Positions 23,467-32,823 of a stretch of 64,000 bases of DNA are shown in pieces; the first letter of the stretch is position 1, and each line of letters opens with the position of its first letter. The stretch comes from Kordiimonas aquimaris (GTDB lineage Bacteria > Pseudomonadota > Alphaproteobacteria > Sphingomonadales > Kordiimonadaceae), in NCBI RefSeq assembly GCF_025574485.1, contig NZ_JAOBPO010000005.1:1-64000 (forward strand), in the 5' to 3' direction. The position numbers and the translations under genes were made by a program. The notes under the pieces were generated by a model. It saw only the letters and a program-made list of their open reading frames with translations. It searched no databases and was not told where the DNA came from.

Positions 23467-26400
23467 GCAAGCTGGGCCGCGGAGCTTTGAATGCCTGTCA
23501 AAGGAGAGAAAAGCACCTCAAAAGGAAGTGGTTTTTTCACTTATTGGCGGGCTAAACCGCGAACGACGCAAGGGCGAGAGGGCGGTCCTTGAGGCAGCGC
23601 GCGCGTTGAAACACCTGACATTTGCGGGTGGGTTGGCTTTCGGTGCACCCAGTGCCGCCAATGCTCTGGAAATGGAATATATCACTTTCAATGGCTTCAC
23701 GCAGGTCGTCACGGCGTTCCGGTATATTGGATTTTTCTTCTCCAATAGCGATTATGGCGCGCTGGTCTATATTGCTGCTGTCGTCGGATTTGCGGCTGCT
23801 GCGGTAATGGCATCGGTGAGAGGCTACCGCGAAGAAGGCACTTTCAAAAACTGGCTCTTTATGTTCGGGATTGGTGTCGGAATTTACACAGCTTTTATCA
23901 CACCGAAAGGCACGATACACGTTTATGACAGGACATTGAACGCCTACGAACCGGTCACGGGTGTACCTGACGGCATTGTACTTCTTGCTGGCCTCACCAA
24001 TCTGGCTGAACAGGTTGCGGTTGATATTGCCAATGCATCCAGTCCCATGCCATACGAAAACACAGCGGGCGGTATCGTGTTTCAACTGGTGCGCAATACA
24101 TACCGGGCCGATCAGCCGCTCGACGATGAATATCTCTGGGAAAACATCAAAAACTATTATCTTGAGTGCGGGCAGGTAGCAGCAGCATTGCCTGGATCAG
24201 GTTTCAATCTAAACGCGGTCAATCGTACTTCAATCGACCTTCTGGCGACCTTCGCGAACGCAAAATCCAACGCTGTTGAGTTTCCTTACCGCAGCGAAGC
24301 CGACCCGCAAGGGACACTGACCACATGTACTGACGCCTATGCAAATATTCAAACGGCACTTACTGATCCCGCCACCTATAGTTCTCTCGTCGCCTCGCTT
24401 TGTGGCAGCGTTGGTTTTGACACAAGTAATGCGGCGCAGGCTGCCCAGTGCAATATGGTCCTTGACCAGATTATCCCCACTGTTTTTGGGCAGGCGGGTG
24501 ACAGGTTGGTCTATCTTCGCTCTGCGGCGCTGGCGCTCGCTATGCAAGACGCAGCAGCCGATGAAAACCCCGAACGGGCGATAGCACAGGAAGCGAACCG
24601 GGCTGCCGTCACGCAAGGCTTAGGTCTGTTGGGGTTCGCCCAGGAATACGGCCAGTCAATCAGAGCCGGCTTTTTGGCGGCTTCAATGGCGACCTTGCCG
24701 ATTACAATATTGTTTCTTGTGACCCCGCTGCGTTGGCGGGCACTCTCGCTCTCGGTTGGTTTTTTTGTCTTTGTTTCCATATGGGGAATTACGGACATTG
24801 GCCTTCAGGTGATGATTGAAAGCGTTGCCCGTGATGCTTTTGAAGAAGTGCGCCGAAACAACCTCGCCTTCAATGCCTTCATTCTTGCGCCGCCAGCGTC
24901 GGTTAAGGCACTGACGGTGTTTGGCTCAAGTCGTTTGATCTCTATCAGTCTTGCCAGCATTGCTGTTGTTGCTATCTTCCGCTTTTCCGGTGCCAGTTTC
25001 GCACAGCTTACCAGTTCGTTTGCGCGGCAAGGTGAAGCCATTGGCTCTGAGGCAGCCGAGAGCCGTCTCAATCCGACGCGGCTGGCAGGTGATACCCAGT
25101 CGAGAGCCCAGGCTGCGGGTGCTTTGAGCGGCCTTGGTGCAACGGGCCCAAGCGGGTTTTCCGGGATCGCCCAGCAATCAACAGGACAGTGGCTTCAGAA
25201 TCTTTCCCGACACCGGGCATTTTCTGGAGCTGGTGCAGATGCGGGCGTTAGCGGCGCGGATATATACCGGTTTGCCGGAGCAACAGCAGGCGGTGAAGCG
25301 GCGGGGCGCGTGAGCGGTCTCGGGGAGCGAACTGGTTTTTCCGAAGCAGGATTGGCGACCGGTGCGCATGATGCCGCTGCAACAGGGGCAGAACGCGGTT
25401 TTTTGGATGCACAAACCTTTGAGACAAGCGCCCAATCGTTAGCTAAAGACCTCGACGTTGATGCGGGTACTGCGAAGGAATTGATCGCAGGATACGGTAA
25501 TCAGCTTGCAGCTGGACGTGCCGCTGGCACGGGTGGTGATTTGAGCAGGACCTTCGGTGCCGCCCGGCAAGAGGAAAGTCAGCGCCTCGGCGGAGCAGAG
25601 GGTATCCGCGATGCAGCGACAAGGGCAGGGCTGTCGCCCGAGCAGATATCCCGGGCGGGCTCGTTTCTGGATACGCTCTATAGTTCGGGCGATACGCGGT
25701 TTGCCGGGAATGCCAGCGAAGGGGATTTTGATAATCTCACGCTTGGCGGGGAGCTTAGGCGCGAGCGGGCGTCCGGTGAGGCAGCAGGTGTTCGGGACGC
25801 AAGTGCCTATACCGGTAAGAGCCCTCAGGACCTGTCGTTGCAAGCAGCTCGCATCGACGCTGGAGGCAGGCTTATTGAGAATGAACGGCTTGCAGACTTT
25901 GCTGATGCCCACGGCATTAGTGTTTCAGATATTCAGAACGCGCGCGGCGCTAATTTGGAAACAGCCGTCAATGACCGGACGCTTGAGGCGTTTGGACAGT
26001 ATTTGTCGCCGGACCAAACAGATATCGCACGGCCAGGCTCATCGCTTGCTTTTACTTATGATCCGCTCACCAATGAAGTGGGCAGAGTGGATGTGCGATC
26101 AGGCCGTAGCGGCTCGCAGGATGACAGTGTGCATGTATCAGATGGCCTCCGGGTGGATGCGCGGCAAGGCACCGAAGGCGGTCAAACGATCTTCCGTTAT
26201 GCTGACCTTGCACAAGCGGGCAATAATAGCGGAACCGCGAGCTTTGGACGATTGCTTGAGAAGCATCAACAAGAGGGCTCGACGGAAACCTTCCTTGATA
26301 GCGTAGCGCAGCAATCGTCGAACTATCTGTCTGGAATTTCCGGTAAGCAGGTGAGCTACTATTCTTCAGATTCAGAGACTGGAACCAATGAGCTCTATGC

Positions 26401-26803
26401 TGGAGTGAAAGCTGGCGGCGGATTCAAGTTTTTTGGCCTTGTGGATGTCAGTGGCGAGGCTGGTGCTAGGAGTTCTCTTTCGGAATCTGATGTGGATACA
26501 AGTCAAAGTGTAAATAGCTATGATTATTGGAATGATGAAGTCCGGGATGTCTGGGATGAAACAATTGGTAATAAAGATTTTGAAGGTGATCGTGTCGATC
26601 AAGTCGGCGCTTTCCTGTCTGGCGTGTCCGATCTGCGCGGTCAGGCGCACGAAATCAAGGATTGGGTCAAGGAGCAGGGTGCCGACGATCATCAAGTCAG
26701 AGGACAGAAGGCTGCAGAACAGGTGGAAGAAAAACCTTCAGGCGCGAATGCAATGCCTAAGGGGTATTATGATAGTCGTTGGAGCGGATACCGACGCCAC
26801 TGA
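23459..26803 (+). CDS. traG: Mating-pair stabilisation / pilus assembly protein TraG
   Basis: 1114 aa (F TraG 938). The N-terminal half is an inner-membrane domain with several helices: YGALVYIAAVVGFAAAAVMA, NWLFMFGIGVGIYTAFI, ATLPITILFLVTPLRWRALSLSVGFFVFVSIWG. The HVYDRTLNAYEPVTGVPDGI loop is typical of TraG. The C-terminal half is a long Gly/Ala-rich hydrophilic periplasmic region rich in GxxDAATR-like helices. In F this part governs mating-pair stability and contacts the exclusion protein TraS. The start at 23459 overlaps traH by 8 bp; the reading frame extends far upstream inside traH but without support. Last gene of the operon. Confidence 0.93.
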   Translation: MVEQAGPRSFECLSKERKAPQKEVVFSLIGGLNRERRKGERAVLEAARALKHLTFAGGLAFGAPSAANALEMEYITFNGFTQVVTAFRYIGFFFSNSDYGALVYIAAVVGFAAAAVMASVRGYREEGTFKNWLFMFGIGVGIYTAFITPKGTIHVYDRTLNAYEPVTGVPDGIVLLAGLTNLAEQVAVDIANASSPMPYENTAGGIVFQLVRNTYRADQPLDDEYLWENIKNYYLECGQVAAALPGSGFNLNAVNRTSIDLLATFANAKSNAVEFPYRSEADPQGTLTTCTDAYANIQTALTDPATYSSLVASLCGSVGFDTSNAAQAAQCNMVLDQIIPTVFGQAGDRLVYLRSAALALAMQDAAADENPERAIAQEANRAAVTQGLGLLGFAQEYGQSIRAGFLAASMATLPITILFLVTPLRWRALSLSVGFFVFVSIWGITDIGLQVMIESVARDAFEEVRRNNLAFNAFILAPPASVKALTVFGSSRLISISLASIAVVAIFRFSGASFAQLTSSFARQGEAIGSEAAESRLNPTRLAGDTQSRAQAAGALSGLGATGPSGFSGIAQQSTGQWLQNLSRHRAFSGAGADAGVSGADIYRFAGATAGGEAAGRVSGLGERTGFSEAGLATGAHDAAATGAERGFLDAQTFETSAQSLAKDLDVDAGTAKELIAGYGNQLAAGRAAGTGGDLSRTFGAARQEESQRLGGAEGIRDAATRAGLSPEQISRAGSFLDTLYSSGDTRFAGNASEGDFDNLTLGGELRRERASGEAAGVRDASAYTGKSPQDLSLQAARIDAGGRLIENERLADFADAHGISVSDIQNARGANLETAVNDRTLEAFGQYLSPDQTDIARPGSSLAFTYDPLTNEVGRVDVRSGRSGSQDDSVHVSDGLRVDARQGTEGGQTIFRYADLAQAGNNSGTASFGRLLEKHQQEGSTETFLDSVAQQSSNYLSGISGKQVSYYSSDSETGTNELYAGVKAGGGFKFFGLVDVSGEAGARSSLSESDVDTSQSVNSYDYWNDEVRDVWDETIGNKDFEGDRVDQVGAFLSGVSDLRGQAHEIKDWVKEQGADDHQVRGQKAAEQVEEKPSGANAMPKGYYDSRWSGYRRH

Positions 26804-26806
26804 GGG

Positions 26807-27106
26807 CTATTCGTCGCGGGTTCGCTCGCGCAAATCGGTAAGCTTTCTGTGAATGCGGTTTGCCCACCAGCTACCGATTGTAAAACCGATAGCGAGTAAA
26901 GCGAATACCATAATGGCTCCGAAGGAGGTTTTGCCTTGCCATTTAAATGGCATTTGTACATCAGTAAATGTATAGGCGATAAAGACTACCCAGAGAGCGA
27001 CGGCAATCACGCCAAGAATATAGCGTTGAATGCCGTAAGCCAGTTGACCTTCTTCGGTTGTGATCTGTGCCAAGCCTTCGACATAGCTTTGATTTTGACG
27101 TGCCAT
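26807..27106 (-). CDS. Small inner-membrane protein facing traG, possible entry-exclusion protein
   Basis: 99 aa with two clear transmembrane helices (ILGVIAVALWVVFIAYTF and FGAIMVFALLAIGFTIGSWWA), a positively charged end, and GGAGAAGAG before the start. Convergent with traG, only 3 bp between stops. In F-like elements the entry-exclusion gene traS lies next to traG, so an exclusion role is conceivable, but there is no recognisable similarity and the orientation is opposite. Treat as an unknown membrane protein. Confidence 0.65.
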   Translation of the reverse strand: MARQNQSYVEGLAQITTEEGQLAYGIQRYILGVIAVALWVVFIAYTFTDVQMPFKWQGKTSFGAIMVFALLAIGFTIGSWWANRIHRKLTDLRERTRDE

Positions 27107-27664
27107 TACTCTTCTCCGATTTCAGTTGATAGTAGCATAATCTATCGGAAATTAATAGGTTGGGGTTGATGCCAACTTCGACTCTTACTTCAGTACAAGT
27201 GGCTTTCCAAAGGTCTTCAGTGCAAGTTTTAGACCGAATGGTTTTAATAATATTGGCTTACTGTTCTGCCCGAATGGGCGAAGAGTTAAGCTATACCCGC
27301 CAACAGTTTTCGACCGTTGGTAGCGTATGAAACAATAAGCGACCGAATGGCGAAACAACATGAATGTCAGCCAACTCAAGGAGCCAGTGGGCTTCGACCG
27401 CAACTGAAATGTATTAAAAACTATACTACACAGTTGCTGTTGGTCGCCTGGTCGCCGTATGCATATTTCATAGTGCTCATATGTTTTCTTTTTGAGTGTC
27501 CCTCCGATTGGAAGTGCAACCCTGGCGGCACATAATAGGATGATCTTTGCAAGTTTGGGTTGATATGGTAATGGTTGAGCATCTAATCTTAAAAGCACGT
27601 TCTGCTGAACATCACATGAACAAATGTATTGAGTTTCCCCTTACCTAAAAGAGAGGTAGCCATC
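27107..27664. other. AT-rich intergenic region, no gene seen
   Basis: Transition from transfer genes to AT-rich cargo. The motif CCGAATGG occurs near 27233, 27270 and 27342, and the CTTCAGT(G/A)CAAG-type phrase recurs near 27187-27220. An antisense frame of 137 codons here has no family features. The left part must contain the promoter of the small membrane protein. Confidence 0.4.
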
Positions 27665-28552
27665 ATGTCTTTTAATGAATCTATAATTTATTTAGCCTTT
27701 ATTTGCGTCTTTTTGACTGCGCCGTCTTCTGCTCAGGATATCAGTGACACCAAAAAAGCTGTGATAATTCAAGAGCACACGCTCGATGGCATGCCAGACT
27801 GTAATGTAGATAACCTCTATTACCGCACGGCTTATATCTTATGCTTTAATCCTGAGCGAAAAGTGCCAAATTGGACAGCCTACAAAGTAGTTGCCGATTT
27901 TCGAAATACTCCGAAAAGAGAGGGGCGACTGTCACGCTTTAGAAATGACCCTGACATTGACGGTGAAGCGAAAGACGCGGACTATAAAGGATATTTCAAC
28001 TCTAGGGGATATGCGCGCGGCCACTACACACCATATGGAGTGCTAGGCGGCGATAGAGATCATGATGGAGAGTTGCCAAACTTGGAAGCATCGTTGTCTG
28101 ATCCTGATGATGAAAAAACAGTATTTGAGGGTAACTACATGAGTAATATTGCCCCACAGCATCATAATGGCTTCAATGGGTCCCCTGGTATGTGGTGGAA
28201 ATTGGAAAGATGGTTACAGGATAAGATCATAACCGCTGACAATGAAACGGCTCATGTAATAGCGGGTGCCATATTTGGGCCGGGGGATGTTGAGAAAATT
28301 GGACCTAATAAAGACATCCATGTACCACCAATGTTCTACAAAATTATTGTTATTAATAAGAAGGCAAACAAGCCCCAAAGAACACTAGCATTTTTATTTC
28401 CACACCATCGGAAGGCTCATCAGGGCATACACAATTATCTAACGTCTATTGATGTTGTTGAGGCGATGACTGGTATAGATTTCTTTAAAGACACTGTCGT
28501 TGATGAAGATATAGACACTCTTGAGACTTGGCAGGAGCATTTTCAAGATTGA
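27665..28552 (+). CDS. Secreted DNA/RNA non-specific endonuclease (NUC family)
   Basis: 295 aa with a signal peptide (AFICVFLTAPSSAQ, cleavage about residue 24). The beta-beta-alpha-metal active site is recognisable: GYARGHYTPYG, where His120 aligns with the catalytic His of the usual DRGH motif (Asp replaced by Ala), and EGNYMSNIAPQHHNGFNGSPG with the metal-binding Asn. Later VIAGAIFG and IHVPPMFYKIIV match the family. GAGAGG precedes the ATG at 27665. It would degrade nucleic acids in the periplasm or outside the cell. No immunity gene is obvious unless the next gene contributes. Confidence 0.88.
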   Translation: MSFNESIIYLAFICVFLTAPSSAQDISDTKKAVIIQEHTLDGMPDCNVDNLYYRTAYILCFNPERKVPNWTAYKVVADFRNTPKREGRLSRFRNDPDIDGEAKDADYKGYFNSRGYARGHYTPYGVLGGDRDHDGELPNLEASLSDPDDEKTVFEGNYMSNIAPQHHNGFNGSPGMWWKLERWLQDKIITADNETAHVIAGAIFGPGDVEKIGPNKDIHVPPMFYKIIVINKKANKPQRTLAFLFPHHRKAHQGIHNYLTSIDVVEAMTGIDFFKDTVVDEDIDTLETWQEHFQD

Positions 28553-28576
28553 TATTCAAATTTGGGAGCGGCTTGT

Positions 28577-29746
28577 ATGTCAAAAAATATAGTAATCTGC
28601 TGTGACGGTACGGGAAACGAAATTGAGATAAATCTATCGAATGTGCTTAAACTTTATAGGTGTCTAAAAAAGACTGATGAACAAGTAGTTTATTATGACA
28701 CAGGCATCGGTACCGTTAGTCAAAGCGATGATTGGGGGCAGCGCTGGAATAAAATCAAATCAGTTTTTGGACTGATGACGGGTAGAGGCATGAACCAAAA
28801 CGTATTAGACGCCTATACGTTTTTGGTCAAAAACTACAAAAAAGGTGATCATATTTATTTATTTGGGTTCAGCCGTGGCGCTCATACAGTAAGAGTACTA
28901 GCTGGGTTTTTAAGAGTTGTCGGATTGCTAAGTTCTAATCAAGAAAATTTATTTGAATATGCGTTAACGAGCTACAAAAAAGTCCTTGGTAGCAATGATG
29001 AAGCTATCGGCTGGCGAGTGAATAAAATTGCTGAAGGCAATTATGTGCCGATTAAATTTATCGGCGTTTGGGATACGGTTAGTTCGGTTTTAGTCCCCCG
29101 AGAAGATCAAATATTACCAACCATGCAGAAGCTTGCCCATACTGGCAGTAATGAGCTTGTAGAGGTATTCAGGCACGCCATTTCTATTGATGAGCGAAGA
29201 AGGATGTTTAGAGTTGATAGATGGAAAGAAGGCCAACTATACAAAAGCAATCCTTTTATGAATGACGACCACGTAAATACTGTTTCACAAAATTCAAAAC
29301 AAGTATGGTTTGCGGGTGTTCATTCAGATATAGGAGGTGGGTACCCGGAAGATGAGAGCGGAATAGCGAAATTCTCATTAAAGTGGATGATGGATGAAGC
29401 TAAAGATCACGGATTGCTCATTAAAACTCAAATGTACAATCACTTGGCTCACGGTAAACTCCGCAAGGGCGGAAACCAAAACTATGTGTCACCAGATCAT
29501 AAGGCCGACATTCACAATTCTCTAACGTTTGGTTGGTGGCCATTGGAGTTAATGCCGAAGCTTGATGTTTTGAAAGAATGGCCGAAGCGTTGGGCAATTG
29601 TGTTATGGGCGTTTTATTTTCCTCGGGCAGAACCCCGTTTGATTAAGAATGGGGAGCTTATTCATCAATCTGTAATTGACCGAATAAAAGATGTAGATGA
29701 TTACAATCCTGAGAATATACCTAAAAGCTATAATATAGAACCATAA
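28577..29746 (+). CDS. DUF2235-domain alpha/beta hydrolase (Tle1-like phospholipase family)
   Basis: 389 aa from the ATG at 28577 (GGGAG upstream). DUF2235 signatures: NIVICCDGTGNE at the N-terminus, VYYDTGIGT, the nucleophile elbow LFGFSRGAHTVRVLAG, FIGVWDTVSSV, FRHAISIDERRRMFR and QVWFAGVHSDIGGGYPE, giving the Ser/Asp/His triad regions. Related proteins include type VI phospholipase effectors and housekeeping hydrolases. It lies 24 bp after the nuclease gene, so the two are probably cotranscribed. No signal peptide. Function in this pair is unknown. Confidence 0.87.
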   Translation: MSKNIVICCDGTGNEIEINLSNVLKLYRCLKKTDEQVVYYDTGIGTVSQSDDWGQRWNKIKSVFGLMTGRGMNQNVLDAYTFLVKNYKKGDHIYLFGFSRGAHTVRVLAGFLRVVGLLSSNQENLFEYALTSYKKVLGSNDEAIGWRVNKIAEGNYVPIKFIGVWDTVSSVLVPREDQILPTMQKLAHTGSNELVEVFRHAISIDERRRMFRVDRWKEGQLYKSNPFMNDDHVNTVSQNSKQVWFAGVHSDIGGGYPEDESGIAKFSLKWMMDEAKDHGLLIKTQMYNHLAHGKLRKGGNQNYVSPDHKADIHNSLTFGWWPLELMPKLDVLKEWPKRWAIVLWAFYFPRAEPRLIKNGELIHQSVIDRIKDVDDYNPENIPKSYNIEP

Positions 29747-29761
29747 AAGTGGGGCACTTTT
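29745..29761 (+). terminator. Intrinsic terminator after the DUF2235 gene
   Basis: AAAAGTG-GGG-CACTTTT stem-loop (7-bp stem, 3-nt loop) begins in the stop codon and ends in a T tract. Short but well placed to end the nuclease-hydrolase transcript. Confidence 0.6.
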
Positions 29762-30018
29762 CTATTCCATAGGAGTCTTATGCTTTTCAAATGTATGTAC
29801 CACCGATGTTTGTTGATATCGGAATATTCGGTGATGGTTCCGAGGACTTCCGTGTTTTTTCAGTCATGAATAGTCGCGGGCCTAAGGGCGTTGATAAGAT
29901 GAGATGACGTATTCAAAATCTGAACTAAAGATTTTTGATAAATGAAATTCCGCCTCATTAGTTTTTTACTCATACAGTTTTGCCTGTTATCGCTTCCGCC
30001 TCTGTAACTTCTTACGCT
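29762..30018. other. Short AT-rich spacer with a possible nuclease-gene remnant
   Basis: The only coding-like stretch is 29791-29907 on the + strand (38 codons). It begins MYVPPMFVDIGIFGDG, similar in pattern to the VPPMFYKIIVI segment of the NUC nuclease at 27665-28552. It may be a degraded fragment of a second nuclease gene. Nothing else is seen. Confidence 0.3.
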
Positions 30019-30298
30019 CTATGGTGAGACTATGACTCTAAATTTAGCTTGTGTGGTTTTAACAAGGAACAGCTCGGTGGTTCCTAGTAGTTTCAATATA
30101 TTATCACTTACTGTCTGAGCTGACCCACCCGGTTGGACTATCAATACTTCAAATTCTAACTTTGACTTACGAGCCTTTTCTTTGAAAAAGGACAGTAATT
30201 TCATATCCCCTTTAAGGAATCGAGAAGCGCCTTCTCTAGCCCATGTCTCATGTCTTCGTTTCAAATCAAAATACAGAGTGTGCATGCCCCCATGCTTT
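30019..30298 (-). pseudogene. 3' fragment of the SF2 helicase gene interrupted by the composite transposon
   Basis: The frame reads KHGG, then MHTLYFDLKRRHETWAREG and FEVLIVQPGGSAQTVSDNILKLLGTTELFLVKTT, about 90 aa. The first codons (AAG CAT GG) repeat the last native codons of the 38842-41890 fragment, because CATGCTTT is the 8-bp target duplication. Removing 30299-38841 and one copy of the repeat joins both parts in the same frame and restores a protein of about 1106 aa. The IVQPG and TTELFL segments are typical of the C-termini of large restriction-type helicases. Confidence 0.85.
30291..30298. repeat. Target site duplication CATGCTTT, left copy
   Basis: Identical to 38842-38849. Eight bp is the duplication length known for IS66-family elements. 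It abuts the left IS66 terminus exactly. Confidence 0.9.
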
Positions 30299-30401
30299 GT
30301 TAGCGCCCGGTGATACCCACATACCCAAGCCCTTCCTCTTCACGTAAAGATATCTCAGCAAAGCCGGCACGGTGTCTGCTTGGATATGGGGTATATGATT
30401 T

Positions 30402-30785
30402 ATGGCAGGCAAGAAGCGTCGTGGTAAATGGAGTGAGGCATTCAGGCGTCGTATAGTTGCTGAGGCTGAAGCGTCTGATGAACCCATGTCGGATATAGCG
30501 CGGCGTCACGGTTTGAACCCGAAGCGTTTATATAGCTGGCGGCAAAAGTTTCTCAAGGATCAAGAGACGGCAAAAACTGGCAAGGAAGTCTGCCTGTTAC
30601 CGGTTGAGGTTAAAGCAGCTCTGGATGAAACACCCGTCAATACCAGCGATCCCGCATCAGTAGGTATCCTTGAGATAGATTTTCCATGCGTATCAAAGCT
30701 GCGGTGCGGCGGCACTATTAATCCAGCCTTCCTCACTGTTGCACTCGCTGAACTGAAGCCCGCTACATCGAGCAGCAATATATGA
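30402..30785 (+). CDS. tnpA: IS66 accessory protein TnpA
   Basis: 127 aa, small HTH protein: WSEAFRRRIVAEAEASDEPMSDIARRHGLNPKRLYSWRQKF, the usual IS66 TnpA N-terminus, then a variable tail. Required with TnpB and TnpC for efficient IS66 transposition. The stop overlaps tnpB by ATGA. Confidence 0.92.
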   Translation: MAGKKRRGKWSEAFRRRIVAEAEASDEPMSDIARRHGLNPKRLYSWRQKFLKDQETAKTGKEVCLLPVEVKAALDETPVNTSDPASVGILEIDFPCVSKLRCGGTINPAFLTVALAELKPATSSSNI

Positions 30786-31129
30786 TCCCGGTTCCCTCAA
30801 ATACAAAGATATGGCTGGCTGCGGGTGTTACGGATATGCGCAAAGGATTTGGCGGCCTGAGCATGCTGGTGCAACAGGCTTTGGAGGAAGACCCTTTCTC
30901 TGGCCACTTGTTTATCTTCCGTGGCATGCGCGGTGATTTGTGTAAAATCATCTGGTGGGACAATCAGGGAGCGTGCCTGTTCTCCAAACGGCTTGAGCGT
31001 GGCCGGTTTGTCTGGCCCCGCGCAGAAGACGGCAAGATTACGCTGCGTGCTTCCCAGCTTTCGATGCTGCTTGAAGGTATTGATTGGCGGATTCAGAAGA
31101 AAACCTGGAAGCCGCTGAAAGCCGGCTGA
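30782..31129 (+). CDS. tnpB: IS66 accessory protein TnpB
   Basis: 115 aa, the IS66 Orf2 family (unrelated to the RNA-guided TnpB of IS200/IS605). It has the conserved IPVPSNTKIWLAAGVTDMRKGFGGLSMLVQQ, the FIFRGMRGDLCKIIWWDNQGACLFSKRLERGRFVWP core and the Trp-rich end. Full length. Confidence 0.93.
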   Translation: MIPVPSNTKIWLAAGVTDMRKGFGGLSMLVQQALEEDPFSGHLFIFRGMRGDLCKIIWWDNQGACLFSKRLERGRFVWPRAEDGKITLRASQLSMLLEGIDWRIQKKTWKPLKAG

Positions 31130-31208
31130 ATGAGCAGCTAAACTTTGTTGGTTTCATGTCATATTTTCTGCCCGTTCTTTGACATTGTACATAGCTTTCA
31201 GGCAGTTG

Positions 31209-32753
31209 ATGAGCTATAAAATGGCCATGATTGAAGCGCCCTTTTCCATGCCCAAAACCCTTGCAGCATCAAACACCTTGGTGCTTGAGCAGCACTATGT
31301 AATCGAGAAGTTGCGGCTGCAGATTGCGGGCTTGCGCAGGGCGAAGTTTGGCTCTTCGTCTGAGGCAATCGACAGTATCGTCGACCAGATGGAGCTAACG
31401 CTGGAAGACCTGATCACTGAGCAAGCGGCCATCCTGCAAAATGATCCTGATGTTGATAAAAGCATCAATGACACTGAAGCAAAGCAGAAGCCGGTTCGCA
31501 AGCCTTTGCCTGAACACCTGCCACGAGATGTCACAGAGCACCTGCCAAACGGCGGCATGTGTGACTGCTGCGGGAAAGCACTCCATAAGATTGGTGAAGA
31601 TATCACCGAGGTGCTGGATTATGTACCTGCAAGCTTCCGGGTGAAACACCATGTACGGCCAAAAATGGCGTGTAGAGCCTGTGATACCATTAAGCAGGCA
31701 CCAGCCATTAGCTTACCAATTGAGAAAGGCAAACCCGGCCCCGGTCTTTTAGCTAACGTGCTTGTATCAAAATACGCGGATCATTTGCCACTGTATCGGC
31801 AATCCGGTATTTATGCCCGCGAAGGTGTTGACCTGAGCCGCAACACAATGGCTGACTGGGTTGGCCGCAGCATGGAGCTTGTACGCCCGCTTGTGGACGC
31901 CATTGGCAAGCATGTAATGGCAGGCCCTACCATTCACACCGACGATACCCCGGTGCCCGTGCAAGCACCGGGAACAGGCAAAACCAAAACCGGCAGAATA
32001 TGGACTTATCTGCGCGACGAGCGCGATTGGCAAGGTGTTGCTGCTCCTGCGGCATATTACCGTTATTCTCCCGATAGAAAAGGCGCGCGGCCGCAGGATC
32101 ACCTCAAGGATTATGAAGGCTTTCTGCATGCGGACGGTTATGCAGGGTACGAGAAGCTATACGGCAGCGGCAAAATTACAGAAGTTGCTTGCCTCGCGCA
32201 TGTCAGACGCAAATTCTTCGACCTGCACAAAGCAAACGGATCACTGATTGCCAAGGAAGCACTGGAACGCATTGCTGCCCTGTATGGTATTGAGAAACAG
32301 ATCAGGCAACAACCGCCCGACCTCAAACGACAGGTCCGACACAGAAAGGCCAAAGCTCTGTTTGAAGACCTGCAAGCTTGGTTACCCCAGCAGCTCAACA
32401 AGATACCCGCCAAATCCGCTCTGGCCGGGGCCATTCGCTATGCCATCACCAGACTGAAGCGGCTGGAGGTCTATCTCACGGACGGTCGTCTTGCGATAGA
32501 CAATAATCCGGCGGAACGGTGCATGCGATCTATAGCTCTGGGCCGGAAGAATTTCCTGTTCTACGGCTCTGACAAAGGCGGTGAGCGGGCCGCCGCTGCT
32601 TATACACTGCTGGAAACTGCAAAGCTCAACGGTATCAACCCGCAGGCCTATTTGACTTGGGTGTTCGACACCATTGCAGAGCACCCGGTCAATCGTATTG
32701 ATGAACTGTTGCCCTGGAACTTCACTGAAGCCGAGCTGGAAGAAGCCGCTTAA
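31209..32753 (+). CDS. tnpC: IS66 transposase TnpC
   Basis: About 514 aa; the frame opens at 31179 and starts at 31209 or 31221 are both possible. An N-terminal helix (VLEQHYVIEKLRLQIAGLRRAKFG) is the leucine-zipper region. A zinc-binding Cys cluster (MCDCCGKAL) follows, then the DDE nuclease: HTDDTPV, HADGYAGY and, near the end, DNNPAERCMRSIALGRKNFLF. The C-terminal IS66 domain ([16 protein letters not shown]) is intact. Confidence 0.93.
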   Translation: MSYKMAMIEAPFSMPKTLAASNTLVLEQHYVIEKLRLQIAGLRRAKFGSSSEAIDSIVDQMELTLEDLITEQAAILQNDPDVDKSINDTEAKQKPVRKPLPEHLPRDVTEHLPNGGMCDCCGKALHKIGEDITEVLDYVPASFRVKHHVRPKMACRACDTIKQAPAISLPIEKGKPGPGLLANVLVSKYADHLPLYRQSGIYAREGVDLSRNTMADWVGRSMELVRPLVDAIGKHVMAGPTIHTDDTPVPVQAPGTGKTKTGRIWTYLRDERDWQGVAAPAAYYRYSPDRKGARPQDHLKDYEGFLHADGYAGYEKLYGSGKITEVACLAHVRRKFFDLHKANGSLIAKEALERIAALYGIEKQIRQQPPDLKRQVRHRKAKALFEDLQAWLPQQLNKIPAKSALAGAIRYAITRLKRLEVYLTDGRLAIDNNPAERCMRSIALGRKNFLFYGSDKGGERAAAAYTLLETAKLNGINPQAYLTWVFDTIAEHPVNRIDELLPWNFTEAELEEAA

Positions 32754-32823
32754 ACAGACTCCGTCTGGCGCTTACGCTTAACCTCGGAATGAATGGCGAA
32801 AGTTCATGAAGGAGACAGTTCAG

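Larger units (their letters stand above)
30299..32775 (+). mobile_element. IS66-family insertion sequence, complete
   Basis: Three genes in the canonical order tnpA-tnpB-tnpC. Termini GTTAGCGCC (left) and GTAAGCGCC (right, reverse complement) match IS66 ends, with one base change at the left tip. Length about 2.48 kb is normal. Confidence 0.9.

Noticed and set aside
27185-27598. Leftward frame of 137 codons in the AT-rich spacer
   Set aside because: No ribosome site or known motif; ends in short low-complexity repeats (KPFGLKLALKTFGKPLVLK).
30299-32775. The left IS66 as an independent insertion
   Set aside because: Its immediate flanks (CATGCTTT and GCTTAACC) do not match, whereas the outer flanks of the 30299-38841 unit match perfectly.
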